A stretch of 64,000 nt of DNA, from NCBI GenBank assembly GCA_963576475.1, contig OY754984.1, positions 18,315,215 to 18,379,214 on the forward strand, written 5' to 3'. This document shows positions 45,378 through 56,089 of the stretch, piece by piece; the first letter of the stretch is position 1, and each line of letters begins with the position of its first letter. The notes beneath the pieces are model-generated. The model made no database searches. It saw only the letters and a program-made list of their open reading frames with translations, and was not told the origin of the DNA. The stretch is from Molanna angustata (taxonomy: Eukaryota > Arthropoda > Insecta > Trichoptera > Molannidae). The position numbers and the translations under genes were made by a program.

Positions 45378-48302
45378 TTAGTAAGGTCCGTCGTAAGGTT
45401 TCTGAAGAGGGCGTCTCACTGCGTCGTTCATTAGGAAGACGTATTTTGTCTGATTCATCTGCTTATGCACGAATGTTTTTAATCTGCTATGATTTGAGAT
45501 TGGAATGGGGCGAATTTTTGACATCATTGTTTGTAGTCTCTGTCCATAGGTGTCTGGTTCCTCTGGTGTTCTGTCTTCGAAAAAATCGCCAGGTAGTCTG
45601 AGTGTTGTACCGTAGGTCATCTCTGCGGGCGTGTAACTTGATCCTTCCTTGATTACTGCGCGGAGACCTAGGAGTATCATTGGTAGTGACGTCGACCATG
45701 ACGTATTACCTACTGCCATTATTGAACTTTTTAACGTGCGGTGCCATCGTTCAATCATTCCATTGCACTGTGGATGGTATGCGGTAGTTCTATTATGTAT
45801 TATGCCCAATTTACTTGTAAGCTTTTTGAATAGGGAGCTTTCGAACTGGCGGCCTTGATCTGTTGTTATCGAGGTGGGAACGCCAAAACGAGAAATCCAT
45901 GAATACATGAGGGCGTCTGCTACTGTTTCTGCAGTCATATCTTTTAGTGGCACTGCTTCTGGCCATCTGGTGTATCGGTCGATTATTGTTAGCATATATG
46001 TATAATCTCCGGACGGTGATAACGGTCCTAAGAGATCTAAATGAATGTTTTTAAATCTTCCATCTGTTTGTTGAAATTCTTTTAAAGGTGTGACGGTGTG
46101 TCTGTGGATTTTCGACGTTTGACATTCTATGCAATTATTTATGATGTTTTTGACAGTTTTATCAATATTGGGCCAAACGTATCTCTGCTTTATCATTTTT
46201 GAAGTTGCTTTTGCTCCGGGGTGACTTATTTTATGTGTCGCCAAAATGACTTCTTCTCTCATGCTGGCCGGTACGTACGGACGTACTGTATTATTAGATA
46301 TGTCACACCATAACATTTTAGTAGTTCCCGGTATTACAATTTTCTTCAGCGTTAACGATGATTTTTCTTGAATTTTCCTAAATTCTTTATCACTGATTTG
46401 TTCTGTCGCCATTTTTCGGTAATCTATATTTGATGGAATCTCTATTTCTTCGACTCTTGACAATGTGTCGGCGACTACGTTATCTTCGCCTGATACGTGT
46501 AGGATATTCGTGGTAAATTGGCTAATGTAGTCAAGCTGCCTCTCTTGTCTTGGAGAGTTGAGTTTGACTTTTGTGAAGGCGAAAATTAATGGTTTATGGT
46601 CCGTTATTATACAAAAATTTCTTCCTTCAATCTGTGATCTGAAATATTTTATTGCTTCATATATGGCAGTTAATTCTCTGTCGTAAGTGCTGTACTTGAC
46701 TTGCGCATTGTTAAACTTTTTTGAAAAAAAAGCTATCGGCTGCCAATCATTATTTTTCTTTTGTTGCAGGGCCGCGCCCATGGCGTTGTCGGATGCGTCG
46801 ACCATTATTGACATTTCTGCTGAAGGGTTTATATGCGTGAGGAGTGCTGCTTGTACTAAGTCTTGTTTGCATTTTTCGAATGCGTTGCGTAACTCTTCTG
46901 TCCATGCTAGTTTTCTTTTGTCGTTTTTGCTATATCCTTTGAGCTGATTGAATAATATTTGCTGCGTTTCTGCTGCGTTGGGTAAAAATTTTCGGTAGAA
47001 ATTTAACATACCCATAAATCTTCTGAGTCCTTTGGCATCCTTAGGTGGGTCAATTTTTGTTATTGCCTCGATTTTTTCTGGGATTGGGGTGCTTCCGTAT
47101 TTGTTTATTTTATAACCGAGAAAGTTAACTTCTTCCACGCCTAACTGGCATTTGTTTTGGTTAATGATGAGACCATTCTCAGATAGTCTTTTGAACAATA
47201 TGTCTATATGCTTTTCATGCTCTTCTAAATTTTTTGAGGCGACCAGAATGTCATCTATATACGAGAAGACAAATTCTAGGTCCCTTGTGATGTTATGAAG
47301 ATACCTCTGGAAGCTTTGTGCTGCATTTGATAGTCCAGGTTGCATTTTTGTGAACTCAAATAATCCAAATGGAGTTATTAAAGCTGTTTTCGGAATGTCT
47401 TCTTCCTCCATCTTAACTTGATTATAAGCTCTAGCCAAATCAATTTTGCTGAATATCGTTGATCCGTGGAGCTTATGTGAAAAGTCCTGGAGTTGTGGTA
47501 TCGGATACTTGTCCGGCTTGGTAATTGAATTCAGTCGTCTGTAGTCTCCACACATTCTGTAGTTTCCATCTGGTTTCTTAACCATGTGAAGTGGGCTTGA
47601 CCAATTGCTCTTTGAGGGTCTGCATATGCCTTGCTCGACCATGTATGCAAACTCTTTTTTTGCTATCTCTAGTTGCATCGGGTTTAATCTTCTCACTTTT
47701 GATGTGACAGGCGGTCCTCTTGTTTGAATGTGGTGTGTTACGTTGTGTTTCGATTCATTTGGTGTCATGTTTGCTCTTGTCAGATTCGGATATTTTTGTA
47801 AAATTGTTTTAAATTTTAATGTTGCTTGCACCGTTGCTATGTCTATGACTGATGTCTTGTATATGAATCCTCTGGTTGTTATACCTGTTGTTTTATCTAT
47901 TAACAGTTTTCTTTTTAAATCAACTAAAATATCATAATTTGTAAGGAAGTCCGCTCCGATAATTGGCTTTGTTACATCGGCTATTACAAACTTCCATTTA
48001 TGATTTCTGCGAAGCCCGAGATTTAGATTTATAACTTTATGACCGTATGTTGGTATCGTTGTTCCGTTTGCGGCGTATATTGGAGTGATGATGCTGTCTA
48101 TAGAGATCGTTGCTTTGTCACTTTTGTGATATCTCGGTATTATACTGATCTCAGCACCAGTATCGATTAAATATTTGACGCCGGTGACTATATCTGGCAT
48201 GAAGAGACGATGTTTCATTTGCGACAGTGTTGTCTCGCACACCTGTCGCAGTTTTAGTTTTCCGGAAGATTGAAAGTGCAGGGTAGTTGACAATATCTTG
48301 CG
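45378..48302 (-). CDS. pol: Pol polyprotein: protease, reverse transcriptase, RNase H, integrase
   Basis: About 971 residues counted from 48293; the frame is open to 48302 and is entered by frameshift from gag rather than its own start. Domains in order: aspartic protease ([12 protein letters not shown], Asp44), reverse transcriptase ([12 protein letters not shown]sp285; YIDD 345-348), RNase H (VDAS Asp499, Glu540, TDHKP Asp565, ADTLSR Asp610) and integrase with an HHCC finger (H687, H691, C721, C724) and the D752, D812, E848 triad at DD35E spacing. All catalytic residues are present. A TAA at 45378-45380 ends the frame inside the integrase C-terminal domain, straight after GPY, so this copy's integrase lacks its tail. 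Confidence 0.93.
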   Translation of the reverse strand, partial: RKILSTTLHFQSSGKLKLRQVCETTLSQMKHRLFMPDIVTGVKYLIDTGAEISIIPRYHKSDKATISIDSIITPIYAANGTTIPTYGHKVINLNLGLRRNHKWKFVIADVTKPIIGADFLTNYDILVDLKRKLLIDKTTGITTRGFIYKTSVIDIATVQATLKFKTILQKYPNLTRANMTPNESKHNVTHHIQTRGPPVTSKVRRLNPMQLEIAKKEFAYMVEQGICRPSKSNWSSPLHMVKKPDGNYRMCGDYRRLNSITKPDKYPIPQLQDFSHKLHGSTIFSKIDLARAYNQVKMEEEDIPKTALITPFGLFEFTKMQPGLSNAAQSFQRYLHNITRDLEFVFSYIDDILVASKNLEEHEKHIDILFKRLSENGLIINQNKCQLGVEEVNFLGYKINKYGSTPIPEKIEAITKIDPPKDAKGLRRFMGMLNFYRKFLPNAAETQQILFNQLKGYSKNDKRKLAWTEELRNAFEKCKQDLVQAALLTHINPSAEMSIMVDASDNAMGAALQQKKNNDWQPIAFFSKKFNNAQVKYSTYDRELTAIYEAIKYFRSQIEGRNFCIITDHKPLIFAFTKVKLNSPRQERQLDYISQFTTNILHVSGEDNVVADTLSRVEEIEIPSNIDYRKMATEQISDKEFRKIQEKSSLTLKKIVIPGTTKMLWCDISNNTVRPYVPASMREEVILATHKISHPGAKATSKMIKQRYVWPNIDKTVKNIINNCIECQTSKIHRHTVTPLKEFQQTDGRFKNIHLDLLGPLSPSGDYTYMLTIIDRYTRWPEAVPLKDMTAETVADALMYSWISRFGVPTSITTDQGRQFESSLFKKLTSKLGIIHNRTTAYHPQCNGMIERWHRTLKSSIMAVGNTSWSTSLPMILLGLRAVIKEGSSYTPAEMTYGTTLRLPGDFFEDRTPEEPDTYGQRLQTMMSKIRPIPISNHSRLKTFVHKQMNQTKYVFLMNDAVRRPLQKPYDGPY
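48254..48302 (-). promoter_or_regulatory. Gag-pol overlap with candidate -1 frameshift site
   Basis: Pol is in the -1 frame relative to gag. Just before the gag stop the minus strand reads CCG GAA AAC TAA. The A-site part (AAAAC) is typical of slippery sites, but the P-site part (GGA/GAA) is not canonical. No other slippery heptamer is visible in the overlap. Confidence 0.6.
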
Positions 48303-49231
48303 TTAATTCCAAATCTTTGATGTGGTATGCATATATCTTCCTTCTTGTTGTGATTATTATTATTAGGCATATAATTTTTATTATTATTATTTTTATTTTT
48401 ATAATTTCGATTATTATTTTGTCGGTTGTGATAAGAATTATTATTATAATTATTATGACGGTTTCTACTAGACGATCTTGATCTGGAACGTTCTCTTTCT
48501 TGATTATTATAAAATGGTCTTGATTGCCTTTGCTGAAGTTCTAGTCCTAATATTTTGTCAGTCAAAATTTTAATTTGCTGCTGCATTCCAATAAGAAGTT
48601 GAACTGTGTTTGGATCGTTATGTGCATGGTTATTCATTGTAGATGTAGATGGTAAATTTATCGATTGTATTTCAGCTCTATTGTTCACCTCCATAATTCT
48701 GTCTGCTGTAGTTGCGATTATCATAATGTCGTCAGTATTAATTGCTGTGATGATTTCTTGAATTCTATGCGGAAGTCTCTCTATCCAAAGTCTTTTGATG
48801 AGTGCGTCGTTGTTTAATGTTGGTCCTGCGAGATTTTTCATTTTTCTTAATAGTTCCGATGGTGTGTTATCTCCCAATTGCATCCCGTGTAGTAGATGTG
48901 TGAGTCTTTTTTCTTCCGATTCTTGTAGACGGTTCAATAATGTTAATTTTAGATTTTTGTAGCGCTCTGTACTTGGTGGAAATTGAATAATATCTGCGAC
49001 GCAAGACATGGTTTCAGGATCCAATGCTGCTAAAACATGATTATACTTCGATTCGTCTTTTGTGATTCTCGCGTTCGCGAATTGCGCTTCTATCGTAAAA
49101 AACCATAAGTGGATTTTCTCTCTCCATACGTATGGTAGTTTGAGGTTCGCTGAAGATATTTCGTTTCCTGTTTCTTGTGATGTCTGATGTAGATTATCTT
49201 GATCCATAATGCTTAATTTATCGTAGGACAT
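48254..49231 (-). CDS. gag: Gag structural protein
   Basis: About 325 residues; I start at the ATG at 49231 because the longer frame opens with a TTG at 49240, and a second ATG lies at 49207. The N-terminal half carries a capsid-like domain: [16 protein letters not shown], then YNHVLAALD, then [22 protein letters not shown] and [11 protein letters not shown]. The middle is Asn/Arg/Ser-rich and basic, likely RNA-binding. The C-terminus has C-x2-H-x9-C-x3-C ([18 protein letters not shown]) instead of a CCHC knuckle. It packages the element's RNA in virus-like particles. The stop at 48254 overlaps pol by about 40-50 bases. Confidence 0.88.
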   Translation of the reverse strand: MSYDKLSIMDQDNLHQTSQETGNEISSANLKLPYVWREKIHLWFFTIEAQFANARITKDESKYNHVLAALDPETMSCVADIIQFPPSTERYKNLKLTLLNRLQESEEKRLTHLLHGMQLGDNTPSELLRKMKNLAGPTLNNDALIKRLWIERLPHRIQEIITAINTDDIMIIATTADRIMEVNNRAEIQSINLPSTSTMNNHAHNDPNTVQLLIGMQQQIKILTDKILGLELQQRQSRPFYNNQERERSRSRSSSRNRHNNYNNNSYHNRQNNNRNYKNKNNNNKNYMPNNNNHNKKEDICIPHQRFGINARYCQLPCTFNLPEN

Positions 49232-51597
49232 TGTATACAATTTTATTTAAATTTAAATTTTTATTATTTGTAGACGATTGTATTTGTTAATTAACTAAGT
49301 TGCTTTCAATTAATGTTTGAAATTGCTTGATGAAATAATGTTTGATCAATTTAGAAATGAATTTGTAAATAAAAAAAAAATTTGAATCTTAAAAAAAATT
49401 TGGATCTTAAAAAAAAATTTGAATCTTAAAAAAAATTTGAATCTAAAAAATAATTTGAATCTTAAAAAAAATTCAATATTAAAGAAGTTTTGAATCTTAA
49501 AAATGTTTCTTTTGTTTCTTTTCTTTTTAATTAAAGAGGAATAAAATTTGTTTTATAATTATTTATACGCGTTTCGAAAAATTATTTTTTTTTGAAGTTC
49601 TATTTGTATTTGTTTGAAGTGCGATGTTTTGTTTCTTGTTGCCGTTGATTAAGTTGATATTGGTTAAATATTATATCTTTTTAAAATATTATAAGTTTAA
49701 AATCTGAAATAAAGTTACAAGTTATTACAGAAAATAAATAATATTAAATAATATAATGTTGTTTGTGAAACTCCGGGTATTAATGCTAGATGACAATATT
49801 ATTTCCGTTACGAGATTCGCGGCGAGTTAACTGACGTTCGGGATACGGTTTCTCGCTTTGCGGGATTAGTTATTTCGGGAATGCAGTGTCCGAAATATTG
49901 TTGCGATGTTATTTATTTTACGATTAATTTAAAATAAATTTGTTTGGACACGAATTAATGAATATGATTTTAAGTTTTTATAAATATTCTGATGTTTGAT
50001 AAGATGATTATGTTGTAATTTTTCAAAGTTAGTTAGGTATTTAATATTATTTATTAAATTATACCTTTGGTTTTAACAAAAATTGCTTAAAATAAAATAT
50101 TATTTTTAAAATGGTTTTTTTTTACAATATATACGTTGATATTCTCACTTTGTTGCTAAAAATGTTATTGTGTTATTTTTTTAAATGCAAAATAATATTT
50201 TTTTGTTTGGTTTTATTCTTGTATATTATGCGCGTCACTGGCAAAATTGTTGTTCGGTTTTTTTCGATGGGTATTTTTTTTTATATCACGCGGAATAATA
50301 TTACGCTTGGTGACGATTTTCGGCAGTATTTTTACTACACACAATAATAAATTATGATTTGATAAATATTCCAAAATTTAATTCTACCCGAATTATTGGT
50401 AGATATCAAAATATCATGATAATAATTTATGCGAACGCAAAAATAATATCACCTTGATAATAGGTATTTTTGTTACACGATTTTGATATGATTGTTAAAT
50501 GTGCTAGATTTCTCGTTACCTTCTATTCGGTTATAATTTTAGACAAACAACATATATTTAAAAAATATGCGGAGTATTATATTCCTTTTTTGTAGGTATT
50601 TTTATTAAAATGCCTCTACAATTTGCCAATAAAAAATGCGTCTATTATTAATTTTTTTAAAAAATCATCAATGATTTTACTTTAGATTGTGCACTGATTT
50701 TATATATTTTTTACTAATTTTGGCAATAATTTTACATATTTTTAACTATTTTTTTTTTAGCAATGACTTTACATATATATATATTTCAATGAAATTACTA
50801 TATTTTTTACTGCACAACTGAATATTATTATAAAAATTATTATTTTACTTAACTTTTTGTAGAATTCTTGCTTCTCTGGCATGTAATTTTTTATTTTTAC
50901 TTCGTTTCCAACTTCCTTGGTTTTTTTTGGGTATTATTTTTTTTCGTCTAGTTTACTTGTTTTGTTTGGTTTGTCTCGTTTCATGAAAAAAAATAACATA
51001 TATTATTAATAAACATATACATTTATATCTAAAAGAAATATCAGTTATGATACAAAAGTATTCAACAATAATAGGGTTATATTACATATTTATATATGTC
51101 GCTTTTTATAATTAAATTTACATGTATTTATTTATATAACTATTTCGAAGCATTTTTTAAAATTAATACGCTTCACACGGGTCTTGCGTATTATATTAGG
51201 CTAAATTAAATACAAAAAAAATACGATTACTTCTGAATGCGTATAGAGTTACCCGTGGGATTCGATCTAGCCAGTCCTTTTTAACGACAAATTCAATTAT
51301 TTTTTAATTTCTGGCTACCTGTTATGATTAATTCTTTAAAAAAAATATTATTTGTGAAATTATATGGGTAGATTATGCACAAAATTATTTTGTTCCTTTT
51401 AACAATTTACCGGTTACAATAATTATCACAAATTGAGCACGTTTACTTGGCAACAAAAATATTTATAAAATAATCCAATTTAATACAAAAATAGTACACG
51501 AAATAATGCAATTTTTAAAATAATACATGGGGCTTACCAGTTTTAAACCTTTATTTTTTATGTTACATTATATGCTCAAATACAATTTCGGTGGTTA
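49232..51597 (-). other. Long AT-rich leader of the LTR element
   Basis: About 2.4 kb lie between the primer-binding region and gag, much longer than usual. At 49370-49500 there are six or seven ~18-bp copies of TTTGAATCTTAAAAAAAA-like sequence. Small frames (for example 50111-50347 plus) look accidental. A packaging signal would be expected near the 51600 end. Confidence 0.7.
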
Positions 51598-51702
51598 CCA
51601 GTTTACTGATTGGTAACCATTGTGTTTTACTTCACGTTTTTGGTTTACCAGATTACTTATTGGTAACCAATTGTGATCAAATTCACGTGTTTTGGGTCAC
51701 CA
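51598..51702 (-). promoter_or_regulatory. Primer-binding site (tRNA-Trp-like) in three degenerate tandem copies
   Basis: Directly after the 5' LTR the minus strand reads TGGTGACCC, complementary to the 3' end of tRNA-Trp as I recall it. It is followed by CACGTGAATTTGATCAC, which also resembles the complement of the Trp T-arm (ACGTGATTTGA). TGGTAAACC (51650) and TGGTAACC (51600) start two further diverged units at 52- and 50-bp spacing, each followed by a GTTACCAAT-type block. Confidence 0.75.
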
Positions 51703-52258
51703 GTTTACCCTTTTTTAGGTGTACTCTCGTCACCTGTTTGGCTTTGGGCCCTCGGGATACCAAGTTACCTGATCTTGGTTACCGAGGACTGGGTTGTGCT
51801 GCCGATCAAGTTAGATAACCTGTCGGTGGTCACCCAGGATAGGCTATGCCGGTCTATATAGGCTTTAGGTATTTCAACCTGTTTGCCTATCCCCAAGCGA
51901 AGGTATTGTAATGACTGTGTAGGTACTTACCTAACACAGCACTACGTACATATGGATATTTAATATTACAGTAAAACACAGGTAATTAGATGGCAGAAAT
52001 CAAAAGATAATTGGTGCAATTACTTACATGAATTTATTTGGATAAGTGACTCTAATACATTGAAAATAGTTGACTTAATAAATAATTATATTTTAAATTA
52101 GAATAATATACGATGATTACGCGGATTGAAAACTATGGGGTCGCAAGGACAGCGCGACCGCGGCAACTGGAACAGGGTAGATCGAATGAACGCTCCCGGT
52201 CTGAGGCGTCTTTATATAGGGCTGAATCGTCCGGATTCAGACACTAGCGCGCGCCATA
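51703..52258 (-). repeat. 5' LTR
   Basis: Matches the 3' LTR without visible differences. It holds the promoter; transcription on the minus strand would begin a little downstream of the TATA box near 52211-52219. Confidence 0.93.
52208..52222 (-). promoter_or_regulatory. TATA box of the 5' LTR
   Basis: The minus strand reads CCTATATAAAGACGCC, a good TATA match, about 40 bp inside the LTR's 5' edge. The same box is in the 3' LTR at 44248-44256. Confidence 0.6.
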
Positions 52259-53165
52259 AGTACTTACAAGACAGTATATTAATATAAAAACTTATTTCAA
52301 TTTACAATGGTATTTAAAGATTGATTACGATTAATTATGACTACGAAAATTCGCGAATACAAATTGAGACGACGAGGTGCAACAGCTTCACTGGACGGGA
52401 GTCGGCAGCAGATAACCGCCCGCTGCTCGGACCGCGGTTAGCAGGGCTCGACCGTTCGGGTCGCCTGGTGGGGGAAAAGGCCAGTTGGCTTCGCCCGCCA
52501 CAATCTCTTCACCCAAAAAGGATGTTGCAGCCGTTACTAATCAGACACAATAGATTACACAGATTTAGTCACAACAAAAATCAAAATTTAAATAACAGTC
52601 ATATTCTTTACAATAGATTTAAATATTTATCCATGAACCTGAGGAGAGTTCAGCCCAAGAAGGTAGGAAATGGCGTATTGGACATTCTCAAACCTAAAAT
52701 AAATTTCTAGCGCGTCCCTGATTGAACAACCAAAAAGAACGTGATCCGGCGTTTCCTCATTCCATCCACATTCGCAGAACGGGACTCCACCATACCTAGA
52801 TGAAACAGATGGCTATCCAGTCGCACATGACCAAAGCGTAGTCTAGAAATATAGAGAATGTGATACCTAGATAGCCTCTTTCGGTGGAACCAAGGCCGCG
52901 AGGGGATGGAACTCTGCACTTTTTTATAGTGGTAACCCTTGGGGCTATTTTGCCAAACGCCAGTCTTTCGCCTTGTCACGCTCATCAGATCACACTCAGG
53001 GACGACGAAATGGTCCGGAAGATTACCCTGGAGAGCGGCCTGTTTGGCCAATGCATCCCCTCACTCATTACCATAAATACCGCTATGTGCCGCGATCCAT
53101 GCAATTACCACGTCTTTATTCTGTTCTTTTAATTTGTATAGCAATAGTAGGATGTCAATTATTAC
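52259..53165 (-). pseudogene. I/R1-type LINE C-terminus: RNase H end and zinc finger
   Basis: On the minus strand, from about 53140, the frame reads VVIAWIAAHSGIYGNE, a stop, then DALAKQAALQ, the end of an RNase H domain (H-S-G-I-x-G-N-E). It continues HKRLSRYHILYISRLRFGHV-like sequence and, after a frameshift near 52775, CECGWNEETPDHVLFGC, a C-x-C-x8-H-x4-C finger. The rest to 52259 is probably 3' UTR. The LTR element inserted at or next to its 3' side. The copy is inactive. Confidence 0.75.
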
Positions 53166-53720
53166 CTGTTTAATCTCCGATGTAAAAAAATTAAATGCGC
53201 TTGAAAATCATACCGTATCCACTATTCCATAGTACCTAAACACACTCACAAAACAGTATTACAAAACCATCTGTTTTGATATCACACACAAATCTTCATT
53301 ACTATCTCTTAACCTTTTAATCTTCCACGGTAACGGAACTACATTACACACAACCTCCCCAACAACAGTAATGTAACGTACTAAGATATATTATTTTGTA
53401 TATATCCTTTTCAAGGTAATCCTATACCCCACAGAGCTGTGGTACACCTACTGTTTATTCCAAAGCCGCTGCACGAGGTAATCTAACGAACCTACCTAAG
53501 TCTCACCTCTTCCAATTTAAATTTCACACTATAAAACAGAGCAATGCTATAGTTATGGGAAGTGGTCACATTACAACGCCACAAAAAATTACTTCAATAA
53601 TAATAATACAGGTATCCTTGTACAACACAAGCACACCCTCACAATTTGAGTACGCACCTTTGTGAAACAGAAAAAATAACCGGATTTTTAACCCAGTTCG
53701 TAGTTATTTGTGTAATCCCA
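53166..53720. other. Unassigned sequence
   Basis: No recognisable feature. Confidence 0.4.
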
Positions 53721-53722
53721 CG

Positions 53723-53895
53723 GTCGATTCGTTCAAGAGAATTTAAAAAGGCATAAAAAGGCATAATTGGTGAACGTTGCGCAAGCGCATAAAGTGATCA
53801 CGTAAACCAGCCGATGACAGGTCGTAAGCCCTGTAGGTGCCTTGATTTCCTGGTTCTCCTACAGTAAATATTCCAACTTCGTCTCTATTGAGATA
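53723..53895 (+). repeat. Dispersed repeat Y, copy 2, with half-palindrome
   Basis: GGCATAATTGGTGAACGTTG to TCCAACTTCGTCTCTATTGA repeats the sequence at 38698-38835. Just upstream lies GTCGATTCGTTCAAGAG, an arm of the 17850 palindrome. Confidence 0.75.
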
Positions 53896-54205
53896 ATTAA
53901 AAATCTGTTAAAAAAAAAACAATAATAATAATATGAAAAAAAAATATTAATAATAATACACTTCCATAAAAATAACATGTAAAATCAGAGTATTTAAAAT
54001 ATAGTTTGACAAGAAAATAAAACATAAAATACAACATTATAGAAAAATTACACAATATATCATAGACCAATGACACACCCACCAGTGACACATATATACA
54101 CACACTTATTTACATGAAGGTACATACACACACGCAGCCATGGATACATACCTACTTACACATGCCCACATGTTATGGATGTATGTATATAAGGTAAGGT
54201 AACAT
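53896..54205. other. AT-rich low-complexity sequence
   Basis: A/T runs and ACACAC stretches. No gene. Confidence 0.45.
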
Positions 54206-54207
54206 GC

Positions 54208-54310
54208 ATTATCTTGTTGATTGCACTTCTAAAAAGGAACTACATAAGAAATTCAGTAGAATAAATAAATGGGAATAGCTAGTTTGGGACGGTCAGCAGA
54301 TCGAAACTTT
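54208..54310 (-). pseudogene. CR1-group LINE fragment
   Basis: TTGATTGCACTTCTAAAAAGG and GGGAATAGCTAGTTTGG (quoted in part), then GGTCAGCAGATCGAA, match 13140-13230 of the intact LINE. About 100 bp remain. Confidence 0.7.
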
Positions 54311-55045
54311 TGTTATTCCTATTTAATATTGTACATTGCCCATTTTTATTGAATAAATTAATAAAATTCATAATAAGTGATTTTTCTTGTATTGTTTCCA
54401 TCCAAGACATTACTGAAAAGTTTTCTGAGTTTTTTAAACAAATTTCAGTAAACTAAATCCAGATTGGGTTATCTCGGGCCCCACGTTCTTGTCTCCTGTG
54501 TAACGTCATATCTTTTTTGCCTACAACATAGTATTTATTAATACTATACCTCGGATAGTCTCTATTATATCTGCGTCTCCCGACAAGCGAAGACAAGGAA
54601 GGAAATGCCAAGACTGGATGGGATTGTTCATTGAAAAACCTCAGACCAACATCTATCACTTATCCAGGACTTCATTTATCAAACTGTTATAATCTGCAGC
54701 TGAATCTTCCTCCACTAGTTTTTCAGTTCTTTCTCTCTCACTCTCTCTTTCGCTCCCTCTCTTCTCTTCGCGTTATATTATTTTCTCTGACATATTTATC
54801 TCCCGGATTCGTTCGTGCCCCACTTGCTACGGTCCATCACTGTTGTTACAAAGGCACACAAAGTAGGGTTATCACAAACCCATCTGGAGTGGTTTGTAAA
54901 AAAAAAAATAATATCAGTTTTCAATTGTAGTGACAGAGTGGAAATATATCGATTCTAGACAAACATGGATGACAGAATATCGAAAACTTTAGTGATTCTT
55001 TTTAGACCTATGCAAATAAGGAGGAATAAGAAAAATTTAAACTCT
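54311..55045. other. Unassigned sequence
   Basis: A 99-codon plus-strand frame (54631-54930) is Ser/Leu-rich and shows no domain. A CTCTCTC-rich block lies near 54730. Confidence 0.4.
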
Positions 55046-55047
55046 TA

Positions 55048-55165
55048 ACATTCTTTCCTTGTATCTTCATTTCGAACTCTATCATACATCGTTCTGTTAC
55101 AGAAAAATTTGTAACAGAACAATGTATGACAGAGTTCGAAATGGTGATACAAGGAATGAATGTAA
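55048..55165. repeat. Inverted duplication at a LINE 5' junction
   Basis: ACATTCTTTCCTTGTATC (55048) to CGTTCTGTTAC and GTAACAGAACAATG to GATACAAGGAATGAATGT (55165) are ~53-bp arms separated by about 10 bases. The right arm continues into the LINE fragment, so the left arm is an inverted copy of its own 5' end. Confidence 0.85.
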
Positions 55166-55500
55166 GATGAAGAAATTTGTAATTAACAGAATGAATGTTA
55201 ACACATTGAGATGGTTTGGCCACTTGGGGAGAATGAATGAAGGACGCCTGACGAAGTAAATATACAAAGCTGAAAGGAACGGAATATGAGATCGGGTGCG
55301 CCCAAGAAAAGGATGGCACGACCATGTAAACGATATTCTGAAAGATGGAAATGTAAGAAGCGTGAACAACAGAAGAACATGTATAAGACGATGTATGAAT
55401 GTTGATGAGGCGATGAATGTCTGTCAAGATAGCAAATTGTGGCGTTCGGTTCTCTCTGCCTACCCCGTAAGGGACATGGCGTGATGGTATATACGTAAGA
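55110..55500 (+). pseudogene. RTE-like LINE C-terminus, copy 1
   Basis: Plus-strand frames read MYDRVRNGDTRNECKM, then RWFGHLGRMNEGRLTK, RPRKGWHDHVNDILKDGN, RRTCIRRCMNVDEAMNVC and WRSVLSAYPVRDMA. The F-G-H-x-x-R-M and G-R-P-R-K-x-W motifs are typical of RTE-type C-termini. There is a stop after TK and one frameshift. Confidence 0.75.
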
Positions 55501-55559
55501 AAAAAAAATTAACACGATTTACTTTCTATATACAAAATAGTACCAAATAAATTAAAACA

Positions 55560-55935
55560 TTGTAATTGAACAATGTATGACAGGGTCAGAAATGAGGACG
55601 TAAGGAAAGAATGTAAGGTGTTATTATTAGAATGAAAGTGAACACAATGAGATGGTTTGGCCACATGGGCAGAATAAATGAGGAACGCCTGACGATGAAA
55701 ATATACATTGCCGACAAGAATGCAATAAGAGGTTGGGGCCGTCCAAGAAAGGGATGGCACGTCCATTTGAACGGTATTTTAAAAATCGGAAACATTAGAA
55801 GCATGAACAATAGACGAACATGTATAAGACAATGTATGAATGTTAACGAGGCGATGAATGTGTGTACGAGATAGAAATATGTGGCGTTCGGTTCTCTCTG
55901 CCTACCCCGTGAGGGACATGGCGTGATGGTTTTTT
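55560..55935 (+). pseudogene. RTE-like LINE C-terminus, copy 2
   Basis: A direct, diverged repeat of the previous entry: RWFGHMGRINEERLTMKIY, then GWGRPRKGWHVHLNGILK, RRTCIRQCMNVNEAMNVC, ending in CTGCCTACCCCGTGAGGG at the nucleotide level. The two copies lie in tandem with about 60 bp between. Confidence 0.75.
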
Positions 55936-55954
55936 TTGTCATAGTAACAAAATT

Positions 55955-56020
55955 TTATGTTAAAATTAACTGAACTATAGTGACTACAATACATTTTATT
56001 TTGTGTACACAGGCAAACCG
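55955..56020 (+). repeat. Dispersed repeat Z fragment
   Basis: TAAAATTAACTGAACTATAG and TTTTGTGTACACAGG correspond to 43245-43310. Confidence 0.5.
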
Positions 56021-56089
56021 TCGAGTTACAAGTACATAGGTATGTAAATAAACTTTTATTACCCATAGATTATAACTTGTGAATAAGAT

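Larger units (their letters stand above)
43740..52258 (-). mobile_element. Complete Ty3/gypsy LTR retrotransposon, CsRn1/Kabuki-like
   Basis: Two 556-bp direct repeats (43740-44295 and 51703-52258) that appear identical bracket gag and pol on the minus strand. A tRNA-Trp-like primer-binding site abuts the 5' LTR and a purine tract abuts the 3' LTR. AGT adjoins both outer ends (43737-43739, 52259-52261), a possible 3-bp target duplication. LTR ends are not the usual TG...CA. The C-x2-H-x9-C-x3-C Gag motif, the Trp primer and the lack of a chromodomain suggest the CsRn1/Kabuki clade, named from memory. Identical LTRs imply a recent insertion. Confidence 0.92.

Noticed and set aside
45109..48481. 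Plus-strand frames of 60-90 codons across the pol and gag region
   Set aside because: They are antisense shadows of the minus-strand gag and pol frames.
51591..51861. Plus-strand frames starting in the primer-site region and running into the LTR
   Set aside because: They coincide with LTR sequence and repeats, with no domain.
54631..54930. Ser/Leu-rich 99-codon frame as a secreted protein
   Set aside because: Composition follows a CTCTCT-rich tract; no cleavage site or domain is convincing.
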